Positions 48,584 through 59,100 of a stretch of DNA of 64,000 nt are shown in pieces. The stretch covers positions 1,674,001-1,738,000 of the forward strand of contig NZ_CP027860.1 of NCBI RefSeq assembly GCF_003015185.1. The letters run 5' to 3'. The stretch comes from Ahniella affigens. Lineage in GTDB: Bacteria; Pseudomonadota; Gammaproteobacteria; Xanthomonadales; Ahniellaceae. Position numbers and translations under genes: made by a program. Numbering within the stretch: position 1 is the stretch's first letter; each line of letters opens with the position of its first letter. A model generated the notes under the pieces. That model ran no database searches and was not told the DNA's origin. It saw nothing but the letters and a program-made list of their open reading frames with translations.

Positions 48584-49609
48584 TCAATAGTGCAGCAACC
48601 CGGTCTTGCCCTTGAACACGCGGAACGTGTACCAGCTGTAGGCCACTATGACGGGCAGTACGAACAGCGTGCCGTACAGAATCACTTTGAGCGACTCGGG
48701 CGCGCTCGCGGCTTGCCACAGGTCGATCTGGTCGATGACGAGAAACGGAAACACGCTGTACGCGAGTCCGTAGAACGCTAGCATGAAAATGCCGACGCTC
48801 GCTGCGAACGGTACCCAATCGCCGTAGGCGTTCTGTTTGCCCAGGCGCTCGGGCAAACGGCGCAGGCTGCGGTCGGTAATGAAAAATACCAGCAGTGTGG
48901 TCAGCGGAATGGGCATCAGCAGAAATAGATAGGGCAGGCTGAACCACTTCTCGGCGATACGGCTGCTAACCCAAGGCGTCGCCAAGGAAATCAGCAGCAC
49001 GCCGAGCGCGACCCCAATCAGCGCGCGTCGTGACCAGACCACCGCCCTGAGCTGCAGGGCGCCTTCGCATTTCAGAATGAGCCAGGTGCCACCAAGCAGC
49101 ATGTAGCCGGATGGCAGGCACAGCGCGATCAACGCGGCAAAACCGTACGCTGTGGCGCTTTGTTCAAAGCCCAGCACATATCGGCCGAGCATGTAGCCCT
49201 GTGCCATTGCGGCGATCAACGAGCCCAGCGCGAATAGCCGGTTCCAGCGTGGACGCTCCGGCTCGGGTGCCTTGCTGCGAAAATCAAACGACACGCCGCG
49301 CAGAATCAATCCGACCAGCATGATTGCGACAGGCAGGTACAGCGCGCCTAGAATCACCCCGTGCGCCAACGGAAACGCGACCAGCAGCACGCCGACTCCC
49401 AGCACTAACCACGTTTCGTTGGCATCCCAGAACGGACCAATTGCGCTGACCATCAAGTCCTTGTCGCCGTCGTCGGCTAATGGCAGCAAGATGCCGATAC
49501 CCAGATCGAAGCCATCGAGAATGACGTAGGCGAGAATTGCCAAACCCATCACGGCGGCGAAGATCACGGGTAGCCAGTCGTTGAATGATTGCAATGCGTG
49601 CCCGCTCAT
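48584..49609 (-). CDS. cioB: cytochrome bd-type quinol oxidase subunit II
   Basis: A 341-residue integral membrane subunit of a terminal oxidase. It has about eight helices, beginning in the typical VMGLAILAYVILDGFDLGIG (about 19-38). Residues 61-66 (WDANET) are the conserved subunit II loop. The start at 49609 overlaps the upstream subunit I stop (ATGA). With the short-loop subunit I, it forms a cyanide-insensitive (Cio-type) oxidase. Confidence 0.92.
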   Translation of the reverse strand: MSGHALQSFNDWLPVIFAAVMGLAILAYVILDGFDLGIGILLPLADDGDKDLMVSAIGPFWDANETWLVLGVGVLLVAFPLAHGVILGALYLPVAIMLVGLILRGVSFDFRSKAPEPERPRWNRLFALGSLIAAMAQGYMLGRYVLGFEQSATAYGFAALIALCLPSGYMLLGGTWLILKCEGALQLRAVVWSRRALIGVALGVLLISLATPWVSSRIAEKWFSLPYLFLLMPIPLTTLLVFFITDRSLRRLPERLGKQNAYGDWVPFAASVGIFMLAFYGLAYSVFPFLVIDQIDLWQAASAPESLKVILYGTLFVLPVIVAYSWYTFRVFKGKTGLLHY

Positions 49610-50973
49610 GAGGTCGCTCCGGTTGGCATGGCCACGGTAGTCTGCTTGCGCGCCAAATGGCGGATCACGCCGATATACGCGATCAGCAGGAACATATAGA
49701 CGGCCAGGTAGATCAGTAGCGTACTGAGCACCATCGGCGTGGGGATCGTGGCGCGTGCGTCTTCGGTCCGCAGAATGCCCGTGACCAGCCAGGGCTGGCG
49801 GCCGATCTCGGTCACGTACCAACCTGCCAACGTCGCGATCCAGCCGGAGAAACTCATCCAAGCGAGCACGCGCAGGAGTTTGGGGTACTGATCGAGGCGC
49901 GCCGGATCCAGTCGTCGCCAAGGCTTCCAGCGCCAGAACGCATAAAGGCCCGTGAGCAACATCAGCACGCCCATTCCGACCATGATGCGGAACGCAAAGA
50001 ACACGGGCGCGACGGGCGGATGGGTGTCCGGAAAGTCGTTCAGGCCTTTAATTTCGCCCTGCCAGTCATGCGTCAGATAGAAGCTCGCGAGATTCGGAAT
50101 CGCGACTTCGTAGTGATTGCTGCGTGTCTTGGCATCGGGCCATGCCAACAGCACCGCATCCGCGCCATTCGTCGTCTCCCAGATGCCTTCCATGGCGGCC
50201 AGCTTGGCGGGCTGGTGACGCAGCGTGTTCAGACCATGCAGGTCGCCCAGCAGCATTTGGGTCGGTACCAGCAACACCGCCATCCAGGCGCCGAGACGAA
50301 GCATCACCTGGACATCGGTGCCGCGCTGCTGCTGCAGCCATCGATACGCACTGATGCCCAGAATCAGAAAGGCTGACGTAATGCCGCTCGCGACCAGCAT
50401 GTGCAGCATCCGGTACGGAAAGCTCGGGTTGAAGATCACGGCTGACCAGCTCACGACATGGGCGACAAGTTGGCCGGTCGCATCGGGACGCATTTCGTGA
50501 CCTGTCGGTGTCTGCATCCAGGAGTTGAGGGCCAAAATCCAGAACGCGGACAAGCTGGTGCCGATCGCGACCAGTGCGGTGGCAACGGTGTGGATGCGAT
50601 GGCCGACCCGGGAGAGGCCGAACAGCATGATGCCGAGGAAGCTCGCTTCCAGGAAGAACGCGGTCAGGACTTCATACGCAAGCAATGGGCCCGCGACATT
50701 ACCGACCTTGAGCATAAATCCAGGCCAGTTCGTGCCGAACTGAAAGCTCATGGTGATGCCGCTGACGACGCCTAATGCGAAGCTCAGGGCGAATACTTTG
50801 ACCCAGAACCGATACGCATCCATCCAGTGCTCGGACCCGGTTCGATGGAAGCGCCACTTCAGGAACAGCAGCACCCAGGCGAGCGAGATGGTGATCGTCG
50901 GAAACAGAATATGAAAGCTGATGTTGGCGGCAAATTGCAGTCGGTGCAGCAGGGTGGGGTCGATGTCGCTCAT
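49606..50973 (-). CDS. cioA: cytochrome bd-type quinol oxidase subunit I (Cio type)
   Basis: A 455-residue haem-bearing subunit. LLHRLQFAANISFHILFPT holds the His for the high-spin haem near residue 21, GRQPW (in VTEIGRQPWLVTG) is the Q-loop end, and SGIT(M)SFQFGTNWPGF is the conserved helix 2-3 region. The Q loop is short, as in CioA rather than E. coli CydA. The start at 50973 overlaps the regulator gene (ATGA). Confidence 0.93.
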   Translation of the reverse strand: MSDIDPTLLHRLQFAANISFHILFPTITISLAWVLLFLKWRFHRTGSEHWMDAYRFWVKVFALSFALGVVSGITMSFQFGTNWPGFMLKVGNVAGPLLAYEVLTAFFLEASFLGIMLFGLSRVGHRIHTVATALVAIGTSLSAFWILALNSWMQTPTGHEMRPDATGQLVAHVVSWSAVIFNPSFPYRMLHMLVASGITSAFLILGISAYRWLQQQRGTDVQVMLRLGAWMAVLLVPTQMLLGDLHGLNTLRHQPAKLAAMEGIWETTNGADAVLLAWPDAKTRSNHYEVAIPNLASFYLTHDWQGEIKGLNDFPDTHPPVAPVFFAFRIMVGMGVLMLLTGLYAFWRWKPWRRLDPARLDQYPKLLRVLAWMSFSGWIATLAGWYVTEIGRQPWLVTGILRTEDARATIPTPMVLSTLLIYLAVYMFLLIAYIGVIRHLARKQTTVAMPTGATS

Positions 50974-51542
50974 TTGGCGTCCTCCTTTGACTTGCGGCCG
51001 ATCGGCTCTGTGAGCTTGTCTTTCATCAGCAGGAGCTTTTGCGCGGCCGCGCCCATCTTCATCAGCTGCCTGAGTGTGCGCTCGTCGAGTTGCTGCAGAT
51101 CGTTGAACCAACTCGTCGACAACTCAATCAGCTCGTACATCGCCCGCATCCTGCCTTGGGCATGACGATCAGGTTCGTTGTCGGGATGGTGCAGCAGGGC
51201 GTCTCTGAGCATGCTGAGTGTGGGGTCGACCTCGCGTTTGCGGCGTTCGTCGGCCAGGGTTCGGAAGATGGTCCACACATCTTCTGGCGCGGCGAAATAC
51301 TCGCGGCGATCGCCCGGCAGATGCAGCAGCCGAACGAGGCGCCACGACTCCAACTCTTTCATGCCCATGCTGACATTGGAGCGCGAGAAGCCCAGTGACT
51401 CGGCAATTTCATCGGCATTCAGCGGTCGGGCACTGACGTAGAGCAGCGCGTAAATCTGGCCGACCGTGCGATTGATGCCCCAGCGCGAGCCCATTTCGCC
51501 AAAGTGGAGCACAAAGGATTGAACCAAGGGGGTAAGGTTCAT
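50970..51542 (-). CDS. GbsR/MarR-family regulator of cioAB
   Basis: A 190-residue winged-helix regulator. NADEIAESLGFSRSNVSMGMKELESWRLV (about 43-71, summarised as the HTH) and LHLPGDRREYFAA (about 73-85) are GbsR-type features. It precedes cioAB with a 4-bp overlap, so all three are one operon. Its start is next to two inverted repeats that may be its own operator. No redox or ligand motif is visible. Confidence 0.85.
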   Translation of the reverse strand: MNLTPLVQSFVLHFGEMGSRWGINRTVGQIYALLYVSARPLNADEIAESLGFSRSNVSMGMKELESWRLVRLLHLPGDRREYFAAPEDVWTIFRTLADERRKREVDPTLSMLRDALLHHPDNEPDRHAQGRMRAMYELIELSTSWFNDLQQLDERTLRQLMKMGAAAQKLLLMKDKLTEPIGRKSKEDAK

Positions 51543-51546
51543 GCGT

Positions 51547-51575
51547 TTTGACTTCCATCAAAGTGTTGATATCAA
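51547..51575. promoter_or_regulatory. adjacent inverted repeats before the gbsR-cioAB operon
   Basis: TTTGAC-TTCC-ATCAAA (51547-51562) is a 6-4-6 repeat with one mismatch. It also reads as a near-match (9 of 10) to an Anr/FNR box (TTGAC-N4-ATCAA). TTGATATCAA (51566-51575) is a perfect 10-bp palindrome. They lie 5 to 33 bp upstream of the regulator start codon. Confidence 0.5.
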
Positions 51576-51647
51576 GAACGTTCAAGAATTACTGAAAAGT
51601 CTAACCGAGAGTCGGTGTTTGATCTGTGAATGATCGTGGTTTGCATC

Positions 51648-51676
51648 TTGCCAATGTACTAACGCGCTAGTACATT
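51648..51676 (+). promoter_or_regulatory. his operon promoter with 24-bp operator palindrome
   Basis: TTGCCA (51648-51653), a 17-bp spacer and TACATT (51671-51676) form a good sigma-70 promoter. AATGTACTA-ACGCGC-TAGTACATT (51653-51676) is a perfect 9-6-9 palindrome covering the whole spacer and the -10. It is the natural operator for the TrpR-like protein encoded just downstream. Confidence 0.75.
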
Positions 51677-51711
51677 AGCGCCCTGTCCAAGCAGCCCCGA
51701 ACGCCGCACCC

Positions 51712-52044
51712 ATGAAAAAGCGCTTTGTCACCGTCGATGAGTCCCGCGAATGGGGTCGTGGCGAGCTGCTGCGTGCGCTGCGTGCGATGCAGACCAACGC
51801 CGAGCTCGAAGCCCTGCTGACCGACCTCTGCACGCCCGCCGAGCTCGAGGCCATGGTCGATCGGTTCCGAGTGTTGCCGCATTTGCTTCGGCAAGAGCCC
51901 TACCGCGAAATCCACGATCAGACGGCCGTCAGTGTCACCACGATCGGCAGGGTGGCGCGCACGTTGCAGTTCGGCACAGGGGGCTATCGGCTCGCCCTGC
52001 AGCGTCTCGAGTCCAACGAATCCCAAGACAAGGTCTCACCATGA
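51712..52044 (+). CDS. TrpR/YerC-family regulator heading the his operon
   Basis: A 110-residue TrpR-like helical DNA-binding protein. CTPAELEAMVDRFRVLPHLL (about 43-62) and REIHDQTAVSVTTIGRVARTL (about 70-90, TrpR-type HTH) match YerC/HisR proteins. It overlaps hisG by 4 bp and has a perfect palindrome in its promoter, so it likely represses the operon with histidine as co-repressor (inference). RegPrecise-type analyses name such proteins HisR in some groups; I have not verified it here. Confidence 0.85.
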   Translation: MKKRFVTVDESREWGRGELLRALRAMQTNAELEALLTDLCTPAELEAMVDRFRVLPHLLRQEPYREIHDQTAVSVTTIGRVARTLQFGTGGYRLALQRLESNESQDKVSP

Positions 52045-52940
52045 AAACCCGCGATCGCCTACGCATCGCTGTGCAGAAATCCGGCCGCCTGGCCGATGCG
52101 TCTCAACAATTGCTCGCACAATGCGGGTTTCGCTTCCGGCAAAGTCGGGACAAGCTGTTCTGTTTCGGAGAGACGCATGCAGTTGACTTGCTGCTCGTTC
52201 GCGACGACGACATTCCGGGGCTGATCGCTGAAGGTACTTGTGATCTCGGATTCGTTGGTCGAAACGTGTTGGCCGAACAGCGTCTGGCCCAGGTCGCCGA
52301 AGCTGGCAGCAGTGCTCTGTGCGAAGTCCGTGCCTTGGGCTTTGGTGGCTGCCGATTGGCGATCGCGGTGCCGCAGGAAGAACCCTGGGTCGGTCCGGAG
52401 CAACTGCAAGGACGGAAGATCGCGACGAGCTATCCGGCGTTGCTCGCGAACTATCTCCGCGAAAATAGGGTGCAGGCCGACATCGTCGTGTTGTCCGGCT
52501 CCGTCGAAATCGCGCCGAAGCTTGGCAAGGCCGAAGTCATCTGCGACTTGGTCAGCTCGGGGGCTACATTGGCCGCGAACCAGCTGAAAGAGACGGCGGT
52601 GATCCTGAAGAGTGAAGCCGTGCTGGCTGCGGCCGATCTCGACTTTGTCGACGAACGCGCGCCCGTGTTGGACTTGCTGCTGCGCCGCTTAGACGGCGTC
52701 ATGGCGGTGCGCGAAACCAAGCTGCTGTTGATGCAGCTCGCTCGTGCCGACTTGTCTGAGGTCAAACTGGCGTTGCCCAAGGATGCGATGGCCAGTGTGC
52801 TGTCATCCGATGAGGATCGCGACGAACTGTGCCTGCAAGCCGTCGTCCGCTCGGCACTCGACTGGGCAGAACTGGAGCGGCTGAAAGGTGCGGGCGCGCG
52901 GAATCTGATGGTGCTGCCGGTGGAGCGGATGCTCGCATGA
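52041..52940 (+). CDS. hisG: ATP phosphoribosyltransferase, long form
   Basis: The 299-residue first enzyme of histidine synthesis, feedback-inhibited through its C-terminal domain (about residues 225-299). [12 protein letters not shown] at the start, [37 protein letters not shown] (about 155-178, PRPP loop) and ILKSEAVL follow the family. The length shows it is the long form, which needs no HisZ. It overlaps the regulator and hisD by 4 bp. Confidence 0.97.
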   Translation: MKTRDRLRIAVQKSGRLADASQQLLAQCGFRFRQSRDKLFCFGETHAVDLLLVRDDDIPGLIAEGTCDLGFVGRNVLAEQRLAQVAEAGSSALCEVRALGFGGCRLAIAVPQEEPWVGPEQLQGRKIATSYPALLANYLRENRVQADIVVLSGSVEIAPKLGKAEVICDLVSSGATLAANQLKETAVILKSEAVLAAADLDFVDERAPVLDLLLRRLDGVMAVRETKLLLMQLARADLSEVKLALPKDAMASVLSSDEDRDELCLQAVVRSALDWAELERLKGAGARNLMVLPVERMLA

Positions 52941-54241
52941 GTACGTTGCCGATTCGCGAATGGGCCAGTCTGGACGAGGACGCGCGCGACCTGCTGCTGA
53001 GCCGACCGCAGCCGCGCGATCGCGCGGCACGGCGTGCCGAAGTGGTGCGCTTGATCGATCAGGTCCGCATCGATGGCGACCATACACTGCGCCTGCTGAC
53101 GCGGCGCTTTGACGGCGTCGAACTGCAGCGCTTAACGGTGACGGATGCCGAGTTCGATGAGGCCGTGGCGGCGATTCCAGACGATCTCGCCGCGGCGATC
53201 CGCGAAGCGATCGGGCGCGTGCGGCAGTTCCATGCCGAGACCGCGCCGAAGCCGCAAGTCGTGCAGACGGCGCCCGGCGTGAGGTGCGAGCGTGTGTATC
53301 GCGGGTTGGACACCGTCGGCCTCTATGTGCCAGCGGGCTCTGCGCCTTTGCCGTCGACCGCGATCATGCTCGGCGTGCCAGCGGCGCTCGCTGGTGTCGG
53401 AAGGGTGGTGCTGTGCTCGCCGCCTAACAAAGCCGGGCGCGTCGATCCGACCGTGCTGTTTGTGGCGCGCGAGCTCGGGATTCATCTCGTCTGCAAACTC
53501 GGCGGCGTGCAAGCGATCGCGGCGATGGCCTACGGTACCGAATCGGTGCCGAAATGCGCCAAGATCTTTGGGCCCGGCAACAGCTATGTCACCGAGGCGA
53601 AGATGGTGGTCGCCGCCGACCTCGAAGGCGCGGCAATCGATATGCCCGCCGGGCCGTCCGAGGTGCTCGTGGTCGCCGACCGCGGTGCGAACCCCGCGTT
53701 TGTCGCGGCCGACCTGTTGTCACAGGCCGAACATGGCCCGGATTCACAGGTGATGCTGCTGTCACCGTGCCCGGACTTGCTCAAGGCGGTGTGCGTCGAA
53801 GTCGACAAGCAAGTCGCGACGCTGTCGCGTTCTGACGTGGCCACCCAGGCATTGCAGAACAGCCGTGCGGTTCTGGTGGATTCGCTGGCGGAAGCGGTGG
53901 CGCTGAGCAATCGCTATGCACCGGAGCATTTGATTCTTGCCGTGCGCGATCCACAGGCATTGATGCCATTGGTGCGGCACGCAGGTTCGGTGTTTCTCGG
54001 CGACTACGCGCCGGAGTCGGTCGGCGACTATTGCTCTGGCACCAATCACGTGTTGCCAACGGCCGGCATGGCGCGGGCGTATAGCGGGGTATCCGTGCTG
54101 AGCTTTCAGACGGCAATTACGGTGCAACAACTGACGCGCGAGGGTCTGGCAGCGATCGGGCCGTGTGCGATTCGTTTGGCCGAGGCCGAAGGCTTGCAGG
54201 CGCACGCGAACGCGGTGCGGGTCCGCATGGAGGCGCTATGA
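52937..54241 (+). CDS. hisD: histidinol dehydrogenase
   Basis: A 434-residue zinc enzyme for the last two steps of histidine synthesis. [17 protein letters not shown] (about 123-139), [13 protein letters not shown] (about 209-221), [12 protein letters not shown] (about 233-244) and the C-terminal [10 protein letters not shown] complete the family pattern; zinc ligands include the QAEHGPDSQ region. The ATG at 52937 overlaps hisG. Confidence 0.97.
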   Translation: MSTLPIREWASLDEDARDLLLSRPQPRDRAARRAEVVRLIDQVRIDGDHTLRLLTRRFDGVELQRLTVTDAEFDEAVAAIPDDLAAAIREAIGRVRQFHAETAPKPQVVQTAPGVRCERVYRGLDTVGLYVPAGSAPLPSTAIMLGVPAALAGVGRVVLCSPPNKAGRVDPTVLFVARELGIHLVCKLGGVQAIAAMAYGTESVPKCAKIFGPGNSYVTEAKMVVAADLEGAAIDMPAGPSEVLVVADRGANPAFVAADLLSQAEHGPDSQVMLLSPCPDLLKAVCVEVDKQVATLSRSDVATQALQNSRAVLVDSLAEAVALSNRYAPEHLILAVRDPQALMPLVRHAGSVFLGDYAPESVGDYCSGTNHVLPTAGMARAYSGVSVLSFQTAITVQQLTREGLAAIGPCAIRLAEAEGLQAHANAVRVRMEAL

Positions 54242-55341
54242 GTATTCTGAATCTTGCCCGTCCCGATATTCTGGCGATGACCGGGTACAGTTCGGCCCGG
54301 ATGGAAGCCGCCGGTGGTCGGATCTTCCTGAACGCTAATGAAGCTCCGACGTCACCCATCGATGGTGAACCGTGCAATCGCTACCCAGAGCCCCAACCAG
54401 ACGCACTGCGCGCTGCGGTGGCGCAGTATCTCGGCGTGACGCCGCCGCAGTGTTTGGTCGGACGCGGCAGCGATGAGGCCATCGATTTGCTGACCCGTGC
54501 ATTCTGCCGGGCGGGCGAGGATGCGGTGTTGATCAGCCCCCCAACGTTTGGGATGTACGCGGTGTGTGCACGCATCCAGAACGCGCGTGTGCTGGAGGTG
54601 CCAGCGTCGGCAACGGCGGCGTTCGCGTATCCGCTGGATGATGCATTGGCCGCGTTGGCAAGCGATCAAGCGGGGCAGATCAAGCTCGTCTATTTGTGTT
54701 CGCCGAACAACCCAACCGGACAAGTCGTGCCGACGCCGGTGCTCGATGCCATGCTCGCGGCGACTCGCGGACGCGCCGTGCTGGTGGTGGACGAGGCCTA
54801 TCAGGAATTTGCCGACACGCCGAGCGCGCTGACCCGGTTGCCCGAGGCCGAACATTTGGTCGTGCTGCGCACGCTTAGCAAAGCGCATGGTTTGGCAGGC
54901 GAACGATTGGGGATTGCAATTGCCGCACCCGAAATCATCGCACTCCTGCAGAAAATCATGGCGCCCTATCCGCTGCCACAGAGTTCGGTCGCGCGCGGCT
55001 TGTCGGTACTTGCGCCCGCTGCACTGACACGTACTGCCGAACGCATTGCCATGATGAATGCAGAACGCGAACGATTACGGGCACGCTTGGCGGACAGCCC
55101 GTTGCTGACGGCCGTGCTCCCGTCAGACGCCAATTTCTTGGCGGTGCGTTGTCTGGATGCCGCAGCGTTGTATCAGGACCTGCTCAGCCAGGGGATCGTG
55201 CTGCGCTCGCTGCAAAAGTACCCGGGTCTTGGCGACGCGCTTCGAATCAGTATCGGCACACCGGCCGAAAACGACGCGCTGCTGGCAGCGCTCGGATGTG
55301 ATCTGGCAACGTCACCATTGGTACGCACGGAGGCCGCCTGA
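54238..55341 (+). CDS. hisC: histidinol-phosphate aminotransferase
   Basis: A 367-residue PLP enzyme transferring an amino group to imidazole acetol phosphate. [10 protein letters not shown] (about 31-40), [11 protein letters not shown] (about 157-167), VVDEAYQEF and [15 protein letters not shown] with the PLP-binding Lys (about 221) are the hallmarks. It overlaps hisD by 4 bp. Confidence 0.97.
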   Translation: MSILNLARPDILAMTGYSSARMEAAGGRIFLNANEAPTSPIDGEPCNRYPEPQPDALRAAVAQYLGVTPPQCLVGRGSDEAIDLLTRAFCRAGEDAVLISPPTFGMYAVCARIQNARVLEVPASATAAFAYPLDDALAALASDQAGQIKLVYLCSPNNPTGQVVPTPVLDAMLAATRGRAVLVVDEAYQEFADTPSALTRLPEAEHLVVLRTLSKAHGLAGERLGIAIAAPEIIALLQKIMAPYPLPQSSVARGLSVLAPAALTRTAERIAMMNAERERLRARLADSPLLTAVLPSDANFLAVRCLDAAALYQDLLSQGIVLRSLQKYPGLGDALRISIGTPAENDALLAALGCDLATSPLVRTEAA

Positions 55342-55342
55342 C

Positions 55343-56407
55343 ATGGCGAGGAAAATCGCATTTCTGGATCGCGATGGCACCTTGATCGAAGAGCCCGCGG
55401 ATTTTCAGATCGACGCGCTGAGCAAGTTCAGACTGGTGCCGGAAGTGATTCCATCGCTGCGTGCGTTGCGGGACGCCGGATACGAATTTGTCATGGTGAG
55501 CAATCAGGATGGTCTCGGCACGGAGTCGTTTCCGACCGACACGTTTGAGCCGCCACAACAGCTGCTGCTCGAAATTCTGACCAGCCAAGGCATTCAGTTT
55601 TCGGCGATTCACATCGATCCGCATTTCGAACACCAGAACTCGCCGAATCGTAAACCGGGAATCGGCATGTTGTTGCCGTACCTTCGTGGTGGCGTGATGG
55701 ATTTCGATCGGAGTGTCGTCATTGGCGATCGCGCCACCGATCTGGAACTCGCGCGCAATCTGGGCGTTCGCGGTTTTCGGCTTGGCCCGGATTTCATGAG
55801 TTGGCCGGAGATTGTTGACGCACTGACCGCGGGCCCCAGGCGCGCGACGCTCGAGCGCAACACCGCCGAGACGCGCATTCGCGTCACGGTGGACCTGGAT
55901 CGGGTTGCGAAGCCAGAGATTGCCACTGGGCTGCCGTTCTTTGATCACATGCTGGAACAAATCGGCAAGCATGGCGGGTTCGCACTGACGTTGATCTGCG
56001 CGGGCGATACGCACGTGGACGAGCACCACACGGTCGAGGACTCGGCGCTTGCGCTGGGGCAGGCGCTCCGGCAGGCTTTGGGCGACAAGCGCGGAATTCA
56101 GCGCTACGCGTTCACGCTGCCGATGGACGAGTCGCTCGCGCAGGCGGCACTCGACTTGTCTGGCCGACCGTACTTCGTGTTCGATGGCGCATTTACGCGC
56201 GAGCAGGTGGGGGATTTGCCGACCGAATTGGTGCCGCACTTTTTCCGCTCGTTCTGCGAAACCCTGGGCGCGAATTTGCACCTCAGTGTCCGCGGCGACA
56301 ACAACCACCATATGGTCGAGGCGTGCTTCAAGGTGCTGGCCCGATGCCTGCGTGACGCTGTACGCCGTGAAGGCAGTGACTTGCCGAGCACCAAGGGCAG
56401 CTTATGA
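55343..56407 (+). CDS. hisB: bifunctional HisB, zinc-less phosphatase domain
   Basis: A 354-residue fusion. Residues 1-165 are a HAD-type histidinol-phosphatase ([12 protein letters not shown] at 7-18, [20 protein letters not shown]). Residues 170-354 are imidazoleglycerol-phosphate dehydratase ([15 protein letters not shown] at about 202-216, [38 protein letters not shown]). Odd: the zinc-binding Cys loop of the E. coli phosphatase domain is replaced by [15 protein letters not shown]. Zinc-less forms are known in some Xanthomonads. It starts 1 bp after hisC. Confidence 0.95.
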   Translation: MARKIAFLDRDGTLIEEPADFQIDALSKFRLVPEVIPSLRALRDAGYEFVMVSNQDGLGTESFPTDTFEPPQQLLLEILTSQGIQFSAIHIDPHFEHQNSPNRKPGIGMLLPYLRGGVMDFDRSVVIGDRATDLELARNLGVRGFRLGPDFMSWPEIVDALTAGPRRATLERNTAETRIRVTVDLDRVAKPEIATGLPFFDHMLEQIGKHGGFALTLICAGDTHVDEHHTVEDSALALGQALRQALGDKRGIQRYAFTLPMDESLAQAALDLSGRPYFVFDGAFTREQVGDLPTELVPHFFRSFCETLGANLHLSVRGDNNHHMVEACFKVLARCLRDAVRREGSDLPSTKGSL

Positions 56408-57006
56408 CGATCGATGTGGTGCTGCTCGAAAGTGGTGGCTCGAATATTCAGTCGGTCAAGGCAGCGTTTGCGCGCTTGGGGGTCGAGGCCTGTATGACCG
56501 CCGACCCAGAGCGAATCCGGCGTGCGACGCATGTCGTGCTGCCGGGGGTGGGAGCGGCGGCCGCGGCGATGGCCACGCTCAAGAGCAATGGTCTGATCGA
56601 CCTGATCCCGACGCTGACCCAGCCCTTGCTCGGCGTCTGCGTGGGCATGCAATTGCTGTTCGAACATTCCGAAGAGGGTGACACGCGTTGTCTTGGATTG
56701 TTGCCGGGCGTTGTGCGTCGCTTTGATCGCGTTGCGGGTCTACGGATTCCGCACATGGGCTGGAACCAGTTGACCATTGCCGCGCCACACCCGCTCCTGG
56801 CCGGCATCAGCATGGGCAGCTATGCTTACTTCGTGCATAGTTATCATGCGGCACCGGGGCCGAGCACACTGGCGACCTGTGACTACGGCGGCGCGTTTGC
56901 TGCAGTCGTGGGGGCGGGCAACATTTTCGGCGCGCAGCTGCATCCAGAGCGCTCGGCGCTCGTTGGGTCGCGGTTGCTGCAGAACTTTTTGAGCATCAGG
57001 ACATGA
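56404..57006 (+). CDS. hisH: imidazole glycerol phosphate synthase, glutaminase
   Basis: The 200-residue amidotransferase subunit that supplies ammonia to HisF. The nucleophile Cys is in [13 protein letters not shown] (about 75-87), the His/Glu pair in [10 protein letters not shown] (about 179-188), and [12 protein letters not shown] precedes them. It overlaps hisB and hisA by 4 bp each. Confidence 0.96.
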   Translation: MTIDVVLLESGGSNIQSVKAAFARLGVEACMTADPERIRRATHVVLPGVGAAAAAMATLKSNGLIDLIPTLTQPLLGVCVGMQLLFEHSEEGDTRCLGLLPGVVRRFDRVAGLRIPHMGWNQLTIAAPHPLLAGISMGSYAYFVHSYHAAPGPSTLATCDYGGAFAAVVGAGNIFGAQLHPERSALVGSRLLQNFLSIRT

Positions 57007-57731
57007 TTCGGATTCCGGCAATTGACCTTCGACACCAGCGCGTCGTGCGGCTCAGACAAGGCGACTACGCGCAGCAGACTGTTTTCACCGATGAGCCCCA
57101 AGCGTGGGTGGACCGGTTTGGGCGTGATGGTGCCAAGCACTTGCATCTGGTGGATCTGGATGCGGCCAGAGATGGGCACTCGACGCAGCGTGAGCTGATT
57201 CGCGACCTCGTTTATCGCTTTCCGGGGCATGTGCAAGTCGGTGGCGGCATTCGCAGCGAGGCGGACATCGAACTGCTGCTCGCGATCGGTGCCAGTCGCA
57301 TTGTGATTGGCAGTCTGGCAATCAAGGACCCGGAGCGCGTGTCGCGCTGGGGCGAGCGCTACGGCTTCGATCGGATCGTGATTGCGCTCGATACCCGTCG
57401 CGATGAGCAGAATGTCTGGCGATTGCCGGTGCATGGCTGGACTGAGGATTCTGGCTTCCGGCTGAGCGAGCGGTTTGCCGATTTGCTGGGCGCGGGTTTT
57501 CGCGATTTTCTGTGTACCGACATTGATCGCGACGGCATGATGGCCGGTCCGAATGTCGCGCTCTATCAGACGTTGAGCCGCGTCGAGACGCGGGCGCGTT
57601 TGATTGCGTCTGGCGGCATCAGTTCGCTGGATGATCTGCGCGCACTGAAGACCTCGGGCGTCGTCGGCTGCGTTATTGGCCGCGCGTTGCTGGAAGGCAA
57701 ATTCAGCTTGCAGGATGCACTCGAATGTTAA
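57003..57731 (+). CDS. hisA: ProFAR isomerase
   Basis: A 242-residue TIM barrel acting on N'-formimino-5-aminoimidazole carboxamide ribotide. [18 protein letters not shown] at the N-terminus contains the first catalytic Asp (about 8), [24 protein letters not shown] the phosphate site, and [16 protein letters not shown] the second Asp. The stop overlaps hisF by 7 bp. Confidence 0.96.
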   Translation: MIRIPAIDLRHQRVVRLRQGDYAQQTVFTDEPQAWVDRFGRDGAKHLHLVDLDAARDGHSTQRELIRDLVYRFPGHVQVGGGIRSEADIELLLAIGASRIVIGSLAIKDPERVSRWGERYGFDRIVIALDTRRDEQNVWRLPVHGWTEDSGFRLSERFADLLGAGFRDFLCTDIDRDGMMAGPNVALYQTLSRVETRARLIASGGISSLDDLRALKTSGVVGCVIGRALLEGKFSLQDALEC

Positions 57732-58492
57732 GCCGACGCATTATTCCGTGCCTGGATGTGCGCGATGGCCAGGTGGTCAAAGGCGTGCGTTTCAGGGATC
57801 ACGTTGTGATGGGTGACATCGAAGGACTCGCTCAGCGCTATCGTGATGAAGGCGCCGATGAATTGGTGTTTTACGACATCAGCGCGAGCCCCGAGGGCCG
57901 CAGCGCGGACCCGGAATGGGTCAAGCGCGTGTCGGACCGCCTGGATATTCCGTTCTGCGTCGCCGGCGGCATTCGGTCCGTAGCAGATGCGCGGCGCCTG
58001 TTGTATGCCGGCGCCGACAAGATTTCGATCAATACGCCCGCCTTGTTGCGACCAAGGTTGATATCAGAACTCGCCGATGCGTTTGGTGTGCAGTGCGTGG
58101 TGGTGGGGATCGACAGTCAGTGGCGCGATGGTGCTTGGCGCGTGTACCGGTACACGGGTGATCCCGATCGTACTGAATGCGCGCCGGAGCAGACGTTGGA
58201 GTGGGTCGAGCAAGTGCAGGCACTCGGTGCTGGCGAGATCGTCCTGAACTGCATGGCCCATGACGGGGTGCGCAGCGGTTACGACATTGCGCAATTGCAA
58301 GCGGTACGGAGCCGCTGCAGTGTGCCGTTGGTGGCATCAGGTGGGGCGGGCGACGCCACGCACTTCGACCAAGTGTTTCGCGAGGCCGACGTCGATGCCG
58401 CACTCGCTGCGAGCGTCTTTCATAGTGGCGCCGTGCCTATTCCCGATTTGAAACGACACCTTGAAGCGCAAGGACACGCGATCCGCATATGA
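57725..58492 (+). CDS. hisF: imidazole glycerol phosphate synthase, cyclase
   Basis: A 255-residue barrel that closes the imidazole ring with ammonia from His[20 protein letters not shown] (about 5-23) has the first catalytic Asp; [41 protein letters not shown] and [14 protein letters not shown] (with the second Asp) follow the family. In most HisF the latter reads LTSMDRDGT; CMAHDGV is a mild departure that keeps the Asp. It overlaps hisA by 7 bp and hisIE by 4 bp. Confidence 0.95.
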   Translation: MLSRRIIPCLDVRDGQVVKGVRFRDHVVMGDIEGLAQRYRDEGADELVFYDISASPEGRSADPEWVKRVSDRLDIPFCVAGGIRSVADARRLLYAGADKISINTPALLRPRLISELADAFGVQCVVVGIDSQWRDGAWRVYRYTGDPDRTECAPEQTLEWVEQVQALGAGEIVLNCMAHDGVRSGYDIAQLQAVRSRCSVPLVASGGAGDATHFDQVFREADVDAALAASVFHSGAVPIPDLKRHLEAQGHAIRI

Positions 58493-59100
58493 GCACGATC
58501 CTCCCCGAACTCGACTGGGCCAAAGGCGACGGGCTCCTGCCCGCCATCGTGCAGGATGCCGATACCGGCATCGTCTTGATGCAGGGCTACGTCAATGCTG
58601 AGGCGCTCGCCAAGACCCTGGAGTCGGGTCAGGTCACGTTCTTCAGCCGCAGCAAGCAGCGGCTGTGGACGAAGGGCGAAACGTCCGGGCATGTGTTGTC
58701 GCTCGTGTCGCTGCATACCGATTGCGATCAGGACAGCGTGTTGATCTTGGCGCGCCCGAATGGGCCAACGTGCCACCGCGGCTGCCGCTCCTGCTTTGAC
58801 CCGGCACTGGATCCGACGATTGCGGAGTTCGCCGCATTGGATCAACTTATCGCAGAACGTGTCCGCGATCGTCCCGAGGGCAGTTACACGACGAAGTTGC
58901 TCGACGCCGGTGTCCGCCGCATCGCCCAGAAAGTCGGTGAGGAAGGTGTCGAAACGGCACTGGCCGGCGTGGCCCAGGACGCCGACGCGCTGATCAGCGA
59001 AGCCGCCGACCTGGTGTATCACCTGACTGTGTTGTTACAGGCGCGCGAGCGGAGTTTGCTCGATGTTGCGCTGGAATTGCGGCAGCGGCGGTTGAAGTAG
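58489..59100 (+). CDS. hisI: phosphoribosyl-AMP cyclohydrolase / ATP pyrophosphohydrolase
   Basis: A 203-residue HisIE fusion. The cyclohydrolase (1-110) has [33 protein letters not shown] and the zinc part HTDCDQDS...[11 protein letters not shown]. The pyrophosphohydrolase (115-203) has [21 protein letters not shown] and [12 protein letters not shown]. It is the last gene of the operon, followed by a weak terminator and a repeat. Confidence 0.96.
   Translation: MSTILPELDWAKGDGLLPAIVQDADTGIVLMQGYVNAEALAKTLESGQVTFFSRSKQRLWTKGETSGHVLSLVSLHTDCDQDSVLILARPNGPTCHRGCRSCFDPALDPTIAEFAALDQLIAERVRDRPEGSYTTKLLDAGVRRIAQKVGEEGVETALAGVAQDADALISEAADLVYHLTVLLQARERSLLDVALELRQRRLK

Noticed and set aside
51566-51575. 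TTGATATCAA as an FNR/Anr box
   Set aside because: FNR boxes need a 4-bp gap between the half-sites; here they are contiguous. It is kept only as a palindrome.
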